Positions 1 through 8,658 of a stretch of 64,000 nucleotides of DNA are shown here, one piece after another. Position numbers and translations under genes: made by a program. Each line of letters opens with the position of its first letter. Position 1 is the first letter of the stretch. A model generated the notes under the pieces. The model was not told the origin of the DNA. It worked only from the letters and a program-made list of their open reading frames with translations, and made no database searches. This DNA comes from an uncultured Saprospiraceae bacterium. GTDB lineage: Bacteria; Bacteroidota; Bacteroidia; Chitinophagales; Saprospiraceae. The stretch covers positions 1 to 64,000 of the forward strand of contig CAJQRD010000004.1 of NCBI GenBank assembly GCA_905480605.1. The letters are read 5' to 3'.

Positions 1-3000
1 GGAGATTTTAATTCTGATCTTGGCAAAATAAAAGCACAATTAGAAATTGGGAATCTTGATCAGATTGAATCTATTAAATATAATGGAGATGTAAAGTTTG
101 AAAATTTTGACTTAGGAATTCTACTTAATAACTCAAGTATAGGTGTATTGAATATTAATACCTATATCGCTGGTTCAGGGCTGAAATTAGGTTCTGTAAA
201 TTCAAAAATAAAAGGAGAAATCGAAAGTTTTGTTTTTAACGATTACAACTATAAGAATATAAGCTTAAATGCTTCTATAAATAATACGCATATTGATGGG
301 CAGCTTTTGATTGATGATCCAAATGCCAAATTGAGTTACTCTGGCCTTATTGACCTAAATGATGAAAAATCTATATTGAATTTTAGAAGTGATATAGAAA
401 AACTAGATTTTAAAAAACTTGGTTTATTCAATAAGTATCTCACAGTTTCTGGTAAAATTGCATCTGATTTTTCACTGCCCTTAAGTAGTAATGAAAAAGG
501 AAGTATCAAGTTTTCTGATGTTTTGATGTACAATCAAATCGATAGCTTTTATTTTGACTCATTAAATTTTAATGCTGCCAAGACTTCTGACTCTACTTTT
601 GTATCCATTGATAGTGACTTTCTTGAACTGGATTTGACGGGTAAATTTGGTATTAGAGACCTTTCTTTGGCAATAGAATCATTGGTTAATAATTATTATT
701 CTATATATAACCCTACTGCAGATTTTAAGAGTAAGTCGTTAAGTGTTAATGGTAATTTGGCAACACTTGCACCAATAAGTGTGATAGCCAATCAAAAAAA
801 CCTATCAGCTAAAAATGTTTCAATTGCATTCGATTCATATTTTAAAAATTCTAATTTGGAAGGTGAAATTATTTTTGACAGCCTAACCTACAATAATAAC
901 TTTACAGCAAAAGCTAGATTGCAATTCTTCAATGAGGATAAGGACTTATTTATTAATTGGAGAAGTGAAGATAATAATATTTCAAACCTGAGCATTCAAT
1001 ATGTTACTTTGGAAAATGTACTCAATCGTGGTCTTTTAACTTCATCGTTAATTGCAATGGACGGAGATGAATATCCAATGATTAAATTGTCAAGTGAATT
1101 GAAAACCCAAAAGGATCAATTCGTTTTTTCATTGCTTGACAGTGTTGTTTTTAATAAAAAGGATTGGATTGTTAACAAAAGCAACAATTCTATTTTTACT
1201 GATAAAGGTATTTATATTGATAACTTAAATTTCTCAACTGAGAATGAAAATTTGGAATTATCGACTATTGATAATGAACCCAATAGTTTTCAATTTCGAT
1301 TTGTTGACTTTGATATTGGACAATTTGTACCATTGGTAATGAGTGACCCAATATCGGTAAAAGGTAATTTAAACGGGTATGTTAATATGCATGACGTATT
1401 GTCAAACTTCTATTTTATTACAAATGTAACCATTGATGATATAAGATATGATTCTACTGAAATCAAAAGAATCTCAATAACGGCAAACCATGATCCTATA
1501 TTATCTGAAGTAAAAAGCCAAATTAAACTCAATGGACCTTCAAACGACTTAGAGGGTAATATTCTCTATTCAATTGATACCAAAGATATTGTTGGAAAAT
1601 TGGAACTGGCTAAATTAGAACTTAAACTATTAGATCCATTCTTGGCTGAAATTATAAGTAACAGTAATGGATACCTAAAAGGGGAGGTGGATATTTTAGG
1701 TAATATAAAATCTCCAGAGATACTAGGCAGGGTTGATTTAGAAAATATAAGTACAACTGTAGTACCCAATAACACGCTTTACAGGATAGAGAAACATTCA
1801 ATAAATTTTAACAAAAGATCTATTGATCTTGGACGTGTTAAAATCTATGACGAAAATAATAATGAGGCTACTTTATTTGGTAAGATTTACCACAGAAAGC
1901 TAAGTGATGTATTGCTGGACTTGCGGTTGTATTCTAGTAAATTTCGATTCCTTAGTACATCTTATAATGACAACCCAGTTTTTAATGGACAGATGATTCT
2001 ACGTTCAAATATGTCTATTACAGGGCCACCTAAGTTACTCAATGTCAATGTGAGCGCTACAACCTTAGATGGGACTGATATAACCTTGTCACCCTTTTCA
2101 TCAACAAATTCTATAATTAAGGAATCCTTTATACGATACGGGAATCCAGAATTGGAAGATGCGGTAGACAAATACCTTTTACAAATTGCTAGAAAATACC
2201 CTTTTAAGGTTAATATAGAATTGGAATCAAATGAGATTGCCAAGCTGAATTTTATAATTGATCCTATATCAGGAGATAAAATATCAGGAGTGGGTTCGGG
2301 TAATTTAATTATTAAATTGAATCCTGATGGTAAGCAAGAAATTTTTGGAAAGTACACAATCGAAAATGGTACTTATAATTTTTCTTACGGTGACTTTGTT
2401 AGGAAAAAATTTGTTATTAACAACGGTGGCATTATTAACTTTAATGGAAATCCTTTGGAGGCCAAGCTTGATGTCGAAGCAATTTATAACGTAAATACTA
2501 CTACTTATGAATTGATTCAAAATGATTTTTCTTTTGATGAATCTGAACTTGCAGCTTCAAAGAGACGCAGCAACGTTCAAGTATTTTTAGCACTGAAAGG
2601 AAGCTTAGATGCGCCTTTAATAAATTTGGATATAAAAGTACCTGATCTTGAATCTTCAAATCTGCTGTCTTCAATAGAACGTAAATTAACAGAGTTGAGG
2701 GCAGACCCTAATTTGCTAAACAACCAAGTGTTTGGATTGCTTCTTTTTGACAGTTTTTTACTTCCAAATTCTACTTCAATTTCGTTTAATAACTTTGGAA
2801 ACAATCTGGCTTTAAGCAGTATCAGTAATCTAATTTCTAATCAACTTAATTCTTTGGCTAAGAATACTATTAAAGGAGTTGATCTAAGTGTTAATGTCAA
2901 TTCATATGATACTGAATATGCAATAGACGCTCAGTCAAGAAACATTACGGAATTGGGATTAAAGGTAAGTAAACAGCTATTTAACGATAGGTTAAGAGTT

Positions 3001-3228
3001 ACTGCTGGTGGTAATGTAGATTTGCAAACCGATGAATCTACTGGAACTTATTCTTCGTTTATTGGAGATTTTGTTCTTGAATATAATTTAACTGAAGATG
3101 GCAGATACCGAATTAGAGTTTTCAGTAAAAGTAATTTTGATGGACTCCTTGATGAAAATTCGAATAAAAATGGAGTAGGGTTATTTTTTAATAAAAGTTT
3201 TGATGATAAATCGGATGCCAAAAGATAA
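1..3228 (+). CDS. tamB: TamB-like translocation/assembly module protein (5' end missing)
   Basis: The frame is open from base 1, so the gene starts upstream and about 1075 C-terminal residues are seen. It is a long, low-complexity beta-helical protein rich in N, S, D, L and I with repeated beta-strand units, typical of AsmA/TamB proteins. The last 350 residues match the TamB (DUF490) C-terminal domain, including the FGKYTIENGTYNFSYGDFV stretch and the 'G.dvNFnGNPLeA.LdveA.Y' region. By family knowledge TamB spans the periplasm and works with a TamA-type outer-membrane barrel in outer-membrane protein insertion or lipid transport. Its end overlaps the next gene, a TamA-like lipoprotein, which supports the call. 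Confidence 0.88.
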   Translation, partial: GDFNSDLGKIKAQLEIGNLDQIESIKYNGDVKFENFDLGILLNNSSIGVLNINTYIAGSGLKLGSVNSKIKGEIESFVFNDYNYKNISLNASINNTHIDGQLLIDDPNAKLSYSGLIDLNDEKSILNFRSDIEKLDFKKLGLFNKYLTVSGKIASDFSLPLSSNEKGSIKFSDVLMYNQIDSFYFDSLNFNAAKTSDSTFVSIDSDFLELDLTGKFGIRDLSLAIESLVNNYYSIYNPTADFKSKSLSVNGNLATLAPISVIANQKNLSAKNVSIAFDSYFKNSNLEGEIIFDSLTYNNNFTAKARLQFFNEDKDLFINWRSEDNNISNLSIQYVTLENVLNRGLLTSSLIAMDGDEYPMIKLSSELKTQKDQFVFSLLDSVVFNKKDWIVNKSNNSIFTDKGIYIDNLNFSTENENLELSTIDNEPNSFQFRFVDFDIGQFVPLVMSDPISVKGNLNGYVNMHDVLSNFYFITNVTIDDIRYDSTEIKRISITANHDPILSEVKSQIKLNGPSNDLEGNILYSIDTKDIVGKLELAKLELKLLDPFLAEIISNSNGYLKGEVDILGNIKSPEILGRVDLENISTTVVPNNTLYRIEKHSINFNKRSIDLGRVKIYDENNNEATLFGKIYHRKLSDVLLDLRLYSSKFRFLSTSYNDNPVFNGQMILRSNMSITGPPKLLNVNVSATTLDGTDITLSPFSSTNSIIKESFIRYGNPELEDAVDKYLLQIARKYPFKVNIELESNEIAKLNFIIDPISGDKISGVGSGNLIIKLNPDGKQEIFGKYTIENGTYNFSYGDFVRKKFVINNGGIINFNGNPLEAKLDVEAIYNVNTTTYELIQNDFSFDESELAASKRRSNVQVFLALKGSLDAPLINLDIKVPDLESSNLLSSIERKLTELRADPNLLNNQVFGLLLFDSFLLPNSTSISFNNFGNNLALSSISNLISNQLNSLAKNTIKGVDLSVNVNSYDTEYAIDAQSRNITELGLKVSKQLFNDRLRVTAGGNVDLQTDESTGTYSSFIGDFVLEYNLTEDGRYRIRVFSKSNFDGLLDENSNKNGVGLFFNKSFDDKSDAKR

Positions 3229-5521
3229 CAACAATATCGTCTTTCATTTAAAGCAATTACTTTATGTATTTTTAGTAATTGTATCAACATCTTGTAGCCT
3301 AACAAAAGGATTAGATACAGATGAAAATGTTTATTGTGATACTACTATAAAAGTCATAGATGGGGAAAACGCTAACAGTGTTGATCATTTTTCAAATAGA
3401 TTAAAAAACTTGCCTAGAAAAGGCAGTAGAACTGGCATAGGAAATATACTAACAGGCTTCCATAATATCTATAAATCTTCACCAGAGAAAGGATTTAAGC
3501 ATTGGGTGAAATACAAACTAGGGGAGGCTCCTGCTGTGTTTGAAGAACAACAAGTAGATATTACAAAATCAAAAATTGTTGATTTTATAAGAAGCAAAGG
3601 ATTTTATTCAAGTGAAGTTAATTGTGAGTCAGTTATTAATTATCGAAAAGTTATTGTTGATTGTTCAGTTCGCTTGGGAACTCGATATAAAATAGATAGC
3701 ATAATTTATCCAGATAGTGAAATTTATAATTCTCTCTTACCAAGTTTGGAAGAAAAAAAAGCTGTTTTAAAACCCAATGATTTTTATGATAGAGATAAAC
3801 TTGATTTTGAAAGAACACGTATTTCGATTCTGGCAGGATCAAACGGGTATTATAATTTTAACACATCCAATATCTTTTATTTTGTGGATACAATTTCATT
3901 TGACAAAACTTTAGATTTATATCCTCAGGTACTGATCGCCGAAGATTCTTCGACATTAAAGAAATATGTATTGGATAAAATAAGTGTATATACTAACTAT
4001 TCCAATAGAGTCAGAAAAACCAATTTATCCAAATCTATGTTTTCTGATAGTATTTATATATTAGAGCAAGAGCCTTATCTTAGCCATAAGACGATTAAAA
4101 GAATGATATTAGAGGATATCAACTGGTATTATAATAAACATACCGAACGTAAGACTATCGCTAGATTTTCTGATCTCGGTATTTTTAAATCGGTGAACAT
4201 TAGTAATGATACATTCGAGCGAAATAATAAACCATATATCTCTCAAAATATATTTTTAACTCCTGCAAAACTGCAAAGCATATCTGGAGAAGTGGAAATT
4301 AATAACCGTTCAGGTAATTTTTTTGGAACGGGTGCTTCAGTTAAGTGCATACATAGAAATTTATTTGGAAGGGCTGAAAGCCTGGATGTTAATTTTGGTG
4401 GGCAAGTGGAGACTCAGTTTGGTGAGGGTCTAAGTGTTGTCAATTCTTCAGATTTGAATTTAAATTTGCAACTGGCTGTTCCTAGAATTATAATGCCTTT
4501 TCTAAACATTAAGGAGGGACGAAACTTCATTCCACGAACTTTGTTCAATGCCAATTTGAGTGTGCAACGTAGAGCAGCATATTATACTCTTAGAAGTATT
4601 CAAGGCCGATTTGGGTATAGGTGGAAAGAAACTGCTTCTAAGCAGCATGAAATATTTCCGTTATCTATAAATCAATTATTCGTTATTAATAAAACAACTG
4701 ATTTTGAGGCTTTGCTCAATAATGATGCAAGACTTGCTAAATCATTTGAGGATGTTCTGATAATGGGTATGCAGTATAATTATACTTATACCAGTCAATC
4801 TTCTTTGGTTGATAACAATTATAGTTTTTTGAAAACAGAACTTGAGACCAGTGGAAATTTCTTTGGTTTATTTTCTACGGTTTTGTCATCTGGAGGAGTC
4901 GAATTAGCTGGACGAAAATTGGCTCAGTTTACTAAGTTTACCGTTGATTATAGAAGGTATTTATCATTAGGTGAAAGTTCTATTGCAGGCAGAATAGTAT
5001 TTGGAGCCGGATTGGCATATGGTAATAAAGGTGAACTTCCATATATAAAGCAATATTTAATTGGTGGATCTAACAGTTTACGTGCATTTCGTTTAAGAGG
5101 ATTAGGGCCAGGTCTTTATGTATTAGATCCCAGTATTCCGCAATCCTTTAATACTCAATTTGTAGATCAAACGGGTGATATGAAAATTGAATTTAATGTG
5201 GAGTATAGATTTCCAATATTTAGTTATTTGAAAGGAGCTTTATTTGTTGATGCTGGAAATATTTGGCTGATCAACAATCCTGATAGACCTGAGGGGAATT
5301 TTAGCATAAACAAATTTTATAAAGAAATTGCTTTAGGAACTGGCTTTGGTTTCAGATTGGATTTTAATTTCTTTTTGATAAGATTAGATATGGCATTTCC
5401 TATTAGGAAACCAGTATTTGGTCAAGGTTTTCGCTGGACGTTAAACGACGTTGATTTACTCTCAAGTCAATGGCGTGGCAATAATATTAGATTCAATTTA
5501 GGTATTGGATATCCTTTCTAA
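3215..5521 (+). CDS. tamL: TamL: lipid-anchored TamA/BamA-family outer-membrane protein
   Basis: About 768 residues. The N-terminus is a lipoprotein signal with Cys27 in VIVSTSC, so the barrel protein is predicted to be lipidated, as described for TamL of Bacteroidota. POTRA-like segments follow (about 90-380), then a C-terminal Omp85 beta-barrel with the GGSNSLRAFRLRGLGPG motif of the bacterial surface antigen family and a C-terminal NIRFNLGIGYPF strand. ATG codons lie at 3203 and 3215; 3215 gives the shorter n-region. Both overlap the end of tamB, so the two are co-transcribed and probably translationally coupled. Partner of TamB. Confidence 0.85.
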   Translation: MPKDNNNIVFHLKQLLYVFLVIVSTSCSLTKGLDTDENVYCDTTIKVIDGENANSVDHFSNRLKNLPRKGSRTGIGNILTGFHNIYKSSPEKGFKHWVKYKLGEAPAVFEEQQVDITKSKIVDFIRSKGFYSSEVNCESVINYRKVIVDCSVRLGTRYKIDSIIYPDSEIYNSLLPSLEEKKAVLKPNDFYDRDKLDFERTRISILAGSNGYYNFNTSNIFYFVDTISFDKTLDLYPQVLIAEDSSTLKKYVLDKISVYTNYSNRVRKTNLSKSMFSDSIYILEQEPYLSHKTIKRMILEDINWYYNKHTERKTIARFSDLGIFKSVNISNDTFERNNKPYISQNIFLTPAKLQSISGEVEINNRSGNFFGTGASVKCIHRNLFGRAESLDVNFGGQVETQFGEGLSVVNSSDLNLNLQLAVPRIIMPFLNIKEGRNFIPRTLFNANLSVQRRAAYYTLRSIQGRFGYRWKETASKQHEIFPLSINQLFVINKTTDFEALLNNDARLAKSFEDVLIMGMQYNYTYTSQSSLVDNNYSFLKTELETSGNFFGLFSTVLSSGGVELAGRKLAQFTKFTVDYRRYLSLGESSIAGRIVFGAGLAYGNKGELPYIKQYLIGGSNSLRAFRLRGLGPGLYVLDPSIPQSFNTQFVDQTGDMKIEFNVEYRFPIFSYLKGALFVDAGNIWLINNPDRPEGNFSINKFYKEIALGTGFGFRLDFNFFLIRLDMAFPIRKPVFGQGFRWTLNDVDLLSSQWRGNNIRFNLGIGYPF

Positions 5522-5606
5522 TTAAACACAAATTTAGTTTATAATATAAATTTCTTTGTTATGGAAAATACATTCAATTGAATTTTTCTTATTAGAACTA
5601 ATTTCT

Positions 5607-5717
5607 TTATACCCCCTTTATAATTACAACTGTAAAGCCAGTAGCTAAACATGGTAAGACAACTCCTGCTTTAATACCTAGTTCAATAAATTCTCGTCTA
5701 GTTTTACTATTGTCCAT
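5607..5717 (-). CDS. 36-residue micro-ORF resembling a twin-arginine signal peptide
   Basis: Found by reading the intergenic region. It starts at ATG 5717 and ends at TAA 5607. The N-terminus SKTRREFIELG fits the Tat consensus (S/T)RRxFLK. An Ala/Gly/Val/Leu-rich hydrophobic stretch follows, then VVIIKGV and the stop, with no mature domain. It may be a small membrane-anchored protein, or the leftover signal of a lost Tat substrate. No clear ribosome site is visible; an A-rich stretch precedes the ATG. No homologue is recognised. Confidence 0.35.
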   Translation of the reverse strand: MDNSKTRREFIELGIKAGVVLPCLATGFTVVIIKGV

Positions 5718-5887
5718 CTTTTTTACTTTGTATAACTGAAAAATTACTTTAACCTAATTCTTAAATTAGAATTTTATTTAAAAACAAGAGTGAACATAAT
5801 TTAGAATCTTTAAACCCTTGGTAGACCTAATGCCTCGATGTACTATTTCTCAATAATTTAATATTACAATTTGAATACACTTTTTTT

Positions 5888-5922
5888 TAATTATTAATCA
5901 TTACTTATTACCTATTAATTGA
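5888..5922 (-). repeat. Heptanucleotide array after the CotH-family gene
   Basis: Five consecutive 7-nt units on the minus strand, for example ATAGGTA, ATAAGTA, ATGATTA, begin five bases after the TGA of the CotH-family gene and run in its sense direction. No other gene was seen between 5718 and 5887. Confidence 0.6.
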
Positions 5923-5926
5923 TACT

Positions 5927-7312
5927 TCACTTCCTCATAACTTCTAGTGCGTCTTTCAATTTTTGAATTTCAGATTCCCATCGATTAACACTTAATGCGT
6001 CACTATGTTTTTCTTTGGCTTCGACCGTCGCATCATTTATTTGTTGAGCCCAAGTATCCAAAACCTCATTGACAGATTCTTCTGAAAATACACCACTGAT
6101 AAATTCTTGCTTTTTTTCTTCATACAACTCATTATATAATGTCCATGCCATTATTAGCTTGTCACAAGCTGCTGATTTTTGTTCTAATTGCAATCCTCCA
6201 AATTTAAATGGACTACAATTGTTACTTTTTTCATTCCATTCATCGGCGATAGCTGTAACTACATTTGGGTTTAAAATATTTTCAAATGCATTGTCTAAGT
6301 CCCATGGTATTAAATGCATTTTGTAATCGATATTATCTTCATACCAAAAGTAATTATGAGGAGCACAATTATTACCATTGCAATACCAATGAAAAACGCC
6401 ATCATCATTTTTAATAAGTCTGTCAACTACCACATATGATATGATATCATCTGGTATCATCCACTTTGAAACTAAAAATTCCATTGAATCTATTGGACTG
6501 TCTACAATGGCTCTTGCAAAGTTTTCCATTTGTGAAATATTGTTGACTTCTTCATTAGTTTCTAAAGCATTTATATATCTGTTTTGGTTTTGTATTTCTC
6601 CATTACTGTCTATCGGCCAAATTTCCTTGTATAAATTTCCATCATCATTGTCAAAATTTTCTTTTACAAAGCGGCCGTCAATGTTTTCTACCAATGCATA
6701 GAGGCCAGAGTATTCTCCATTTATAACCAATCGGCAATGTGTAGATCTTGGTGCAATAACGCCCATCTTTCTAAATAAGTGATAACCCAATCGATCTCTC
6801 ATTTGAGTAGGATCTAAGTTCATTGAATGAAACTGTAATTTCTTAAGACCATAAAACTTTTTATCCTTATCTGCGTAGTTGATCTTAAGCTTCATTGATA
6901 ATTTTGTGCAGATCTTTCTACCTGAAGGATTAGCCCAATTGTTTCCAGACAAACAATTAACAAAGCCTCCAATTGAACCTTTGTATCTTATTCCAATTAT
7001 TGCAATTTCTTCACCTTCAAAGGTTAATTTGCCATCTACATATTCTTCGCGTGCAGGATCATCATTTAAAAAATCTAAATTCTCTTCTGGAATAGTTAAT
7101 TCAAAAGTGTGCAATCTTTCTTGATCAAATATGTATTCTGATTTTAAAGTAGAATAGTTTTCAGTGCCATCAGTTATAATTTCTTCCATTCCGTTTGGAT
7201 TGTAAGGATTATTGGATGGATTCTGTTGAGGTTCAGTTGTACAAGAAAAATAGAATAACAATGTGATAAATAGTAAAGGGGACCTTTTAATTATATTATG
7301 CAACTGATACAT
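5927..7312 (-). CDS. CotH kinase family lipoprotein
   Basis: 461 residues with a lipoprotein signal ending at Cys24 (LLFYFSC) and a Pro/Asn-rich linker, then a CotH domain over roughly residues 85-420. Visible family features are the MRDRLGYHLFRKMG helix, the VINGEYSGLYALVENID segment (CotH 'lNG.y.GlY.l.E') and HLIPWDLDNAF near residue 330, the acidic motif of the kinase-like active site. Family knowledge: CotH proteins are atypical kinases that phosphorylate spore-coat or surface proteins; bacterial lipoprotein members are mostly uncharacterised. The gene is monocistronic. Confidence 0.82.
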   Translation of the reverse strand: MYQLHNIIKRSPLLFITLLFYFSCTTEPQQNPSNNPYNPNGMEEIITDGTENYSTLKSEYIFDQERLHTFELTIPEENLDFLNDDPAREEYVDGKLTFEGEEIAIIGIRYKGSIGGFVNCLSGNNWANPSGRKICTKLSMKLKINYADKDKKFYGLKKLQFHSMNLDPTQMRDRLGYHLFRKMGVIAPRSTHCRLVINGEYSGLYALVENIDGRFVKENFDNDDGNLYKEIWPIDSNGEIQNQNRYINALETNEEVNNISQMENFARAIVDSPIDSMEFLVSKWMIPDDIISYVVVDRLIKNDDGVFHWYCNGNNCAPHNYFWYEDNIDYKMHLIPWDLDNAFENILNPNVVTAIADEWNEKSNNCSPFKFGGLQLEQKSAACDKLIMAWTLYNELYEEKKQEFISGVFSEESVNEVLDTWAQQINDATVEAKEKHSDALSVNRWESEIQKLKDALEVMRK

Positions 7313-7450
7313 GATTATTTATTCTAGTTCAAATTACAATAAAAATATTTAATTAGTTTTTTTTGACGAGTATTTTTTATATCATTTTTTTTGATTCTAC
7401 CTTTGGTGAAAGAAATAAAAGTCTAAGTATGAAAAATTTATATAGCACAT

Positions 7451-7490
7451 AAAAAAGGAGCCTGTCATTAAAAACAACAGGCTCTTTTTA
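7451..7490. terminator. Bidirectional intrinsic terminator
   Basis: An 8-bp GC-containing stem (7458-7465 with 7477-7484) lies between an A-run on the left and a T-run on the right. On the minus strand it ends in a U-run, so it should terminate the lipoprotein gene at 7513-7929. Confidence 0.75.
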
Positions 7491-7512
7491 AATCAATCGT
7501 AAGGAATTAATA

Positions 7513-7929
7513 TTATGGGCGTGTTCCTGTATAAACACAATCAATGGTAACGACTCCATTAATTTCTTGAATTTCTTTAATTGAAATATTTTTACCGTCA
7601 AGCGTTGCAGTAAAAGTCCAACTAACACCACTTTCCACTTCTGAATCGATTGCAGTACACCCAGTAACAGTCAATTCATCTAAAGATGTTTCAGATCCTC
7701 CACCAGCAGTATACTCCGTTGTAGATTCAATTTTGATTCCAGTTCCTGAAGCAGTTACAGTTATTGTTGTAGGACCAGTTTCTCCAGACGTACATGTCTC
7801 TGTGCCACCCGTATACGTACCTACCCAATCTGTCACTTCACAAGTTGCAACAACAACATCATCATCATCATTACAAGATAAAAATCCTACGAAGAGCAGA
7901 GCTAAAAAACTAAATTTTAATAATTTCAT
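7513..7929 (-). CDS. Small Thr-rich lipoprotein of unknown function
   Basis: 138 residues. The signal MKLLKFSFLALLFVGFLSC ends at lipobox Cys19, followed by an Asp-rich tether. The mature part is rich in Thr, Gly, Val and Glu, with alternating strand-like stretches (TITVTASGTGIKIES; SWTFTATLDGKNISIKE) suggesting a small beta-sandwich or lipocalin-like fold. Four Cys in the mature part could form disulfides. No specific family recognised; surface or periplasmic location is inferred from the lipobox. Confidence 0.65.
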   Translation of the reverse strand: MKLLKFSFLALLFVGFLSCNDDDDVVVATCEVTDWVGTYTGGTETCTSGETGPTTITVTASGTGIKIESTTEYTAGGGSETSLDELTVTGCTAIDSEVESGVSWTFTATLDGKNISIKEIQEINGVVTIDCVYTGTRP

Positions 7930-8087
7930 AAATGTAAAAATATAAGTAGTGTTAAAAAGTGTAAATATATATATATGATCAAAAAGAGAGAAAACGAAGC
8001 TTTATATTAATCCTAAAACTTTAGAGCTAAAGTATAAAAGTGAGTGGCTCTTATGTAAAGTATTAAAAGGTTTGATTTCACTATTTT

Positions 8088-8639
8088 TTATGGCGATGAA
8101 CAATCGCCAATTAATGCTTCAAAAATTCCATTGAGTAATATTTCAAATCCGCTGTTAAGTTCTATAGATTGACCTGCTTTATATATTATGTCTGAGGTGA
8201 TGCCAATAAGATTATCTGCTTGTATGGTTTGATTGGCTTCTAAAGTTTCTATTTCATTGTTTACGAAATCTTGTGTGATGACTAAATTCTGAATGCATGA
8301 ATTTCCACATTGATCAAATGTCATAATTAAATCAATTGTCATAGGGTAATGATCAGACATATAGAGGAAGTCAGTACAGTTTGGTAAACTAGAGGAACAA
8401 GATTTAGTATTATAGATTTGTGGGCTACCAGGAATATTATGACTGTTTAATAAATATTGAGCTTTATTTGAATTGTTATCAATTGCATCGCTATGAAAGA
8501 TAAAATCAAACCTATTGTCTAGACCTCCTGATACACCACCATTCCCGCATTGATCAAGACTTGAAATGCGGGTGGCTTGTGTATACTTGTTTGCGTCACT
8601 GCTTTGATTTCTTACAAAACTATTATATTGATTTATTTT
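8088..8639 (-). pseudogene. 5'-truncated endonuclease/exonuclease/phosphatase-family secreted protein
   Basis: The frame is open from a TAG at 8642 down to the TAA at 8088, but its only Met lies at 8360, deep inside the domain. Upstream of it the frame still reads as the end of an EEP (DNase I-like) domain: GGLDNRFDFIFHSD, then MSDHYPM, the conserved C-terminal SDHxP motif. The last 60 residues (YKAGQSIELNSGFEILLNGIF) resemble the small C-terminal stack domain of secreted Bacteroidota proteins. The catalytic N-terminal half is absent and the break lies just beside the 3' end of the next gene, so this is a truncated relic. Confidence 0.72.
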
Positions 8640-8658
8640 CTATAGCTTTTTAACCAAC

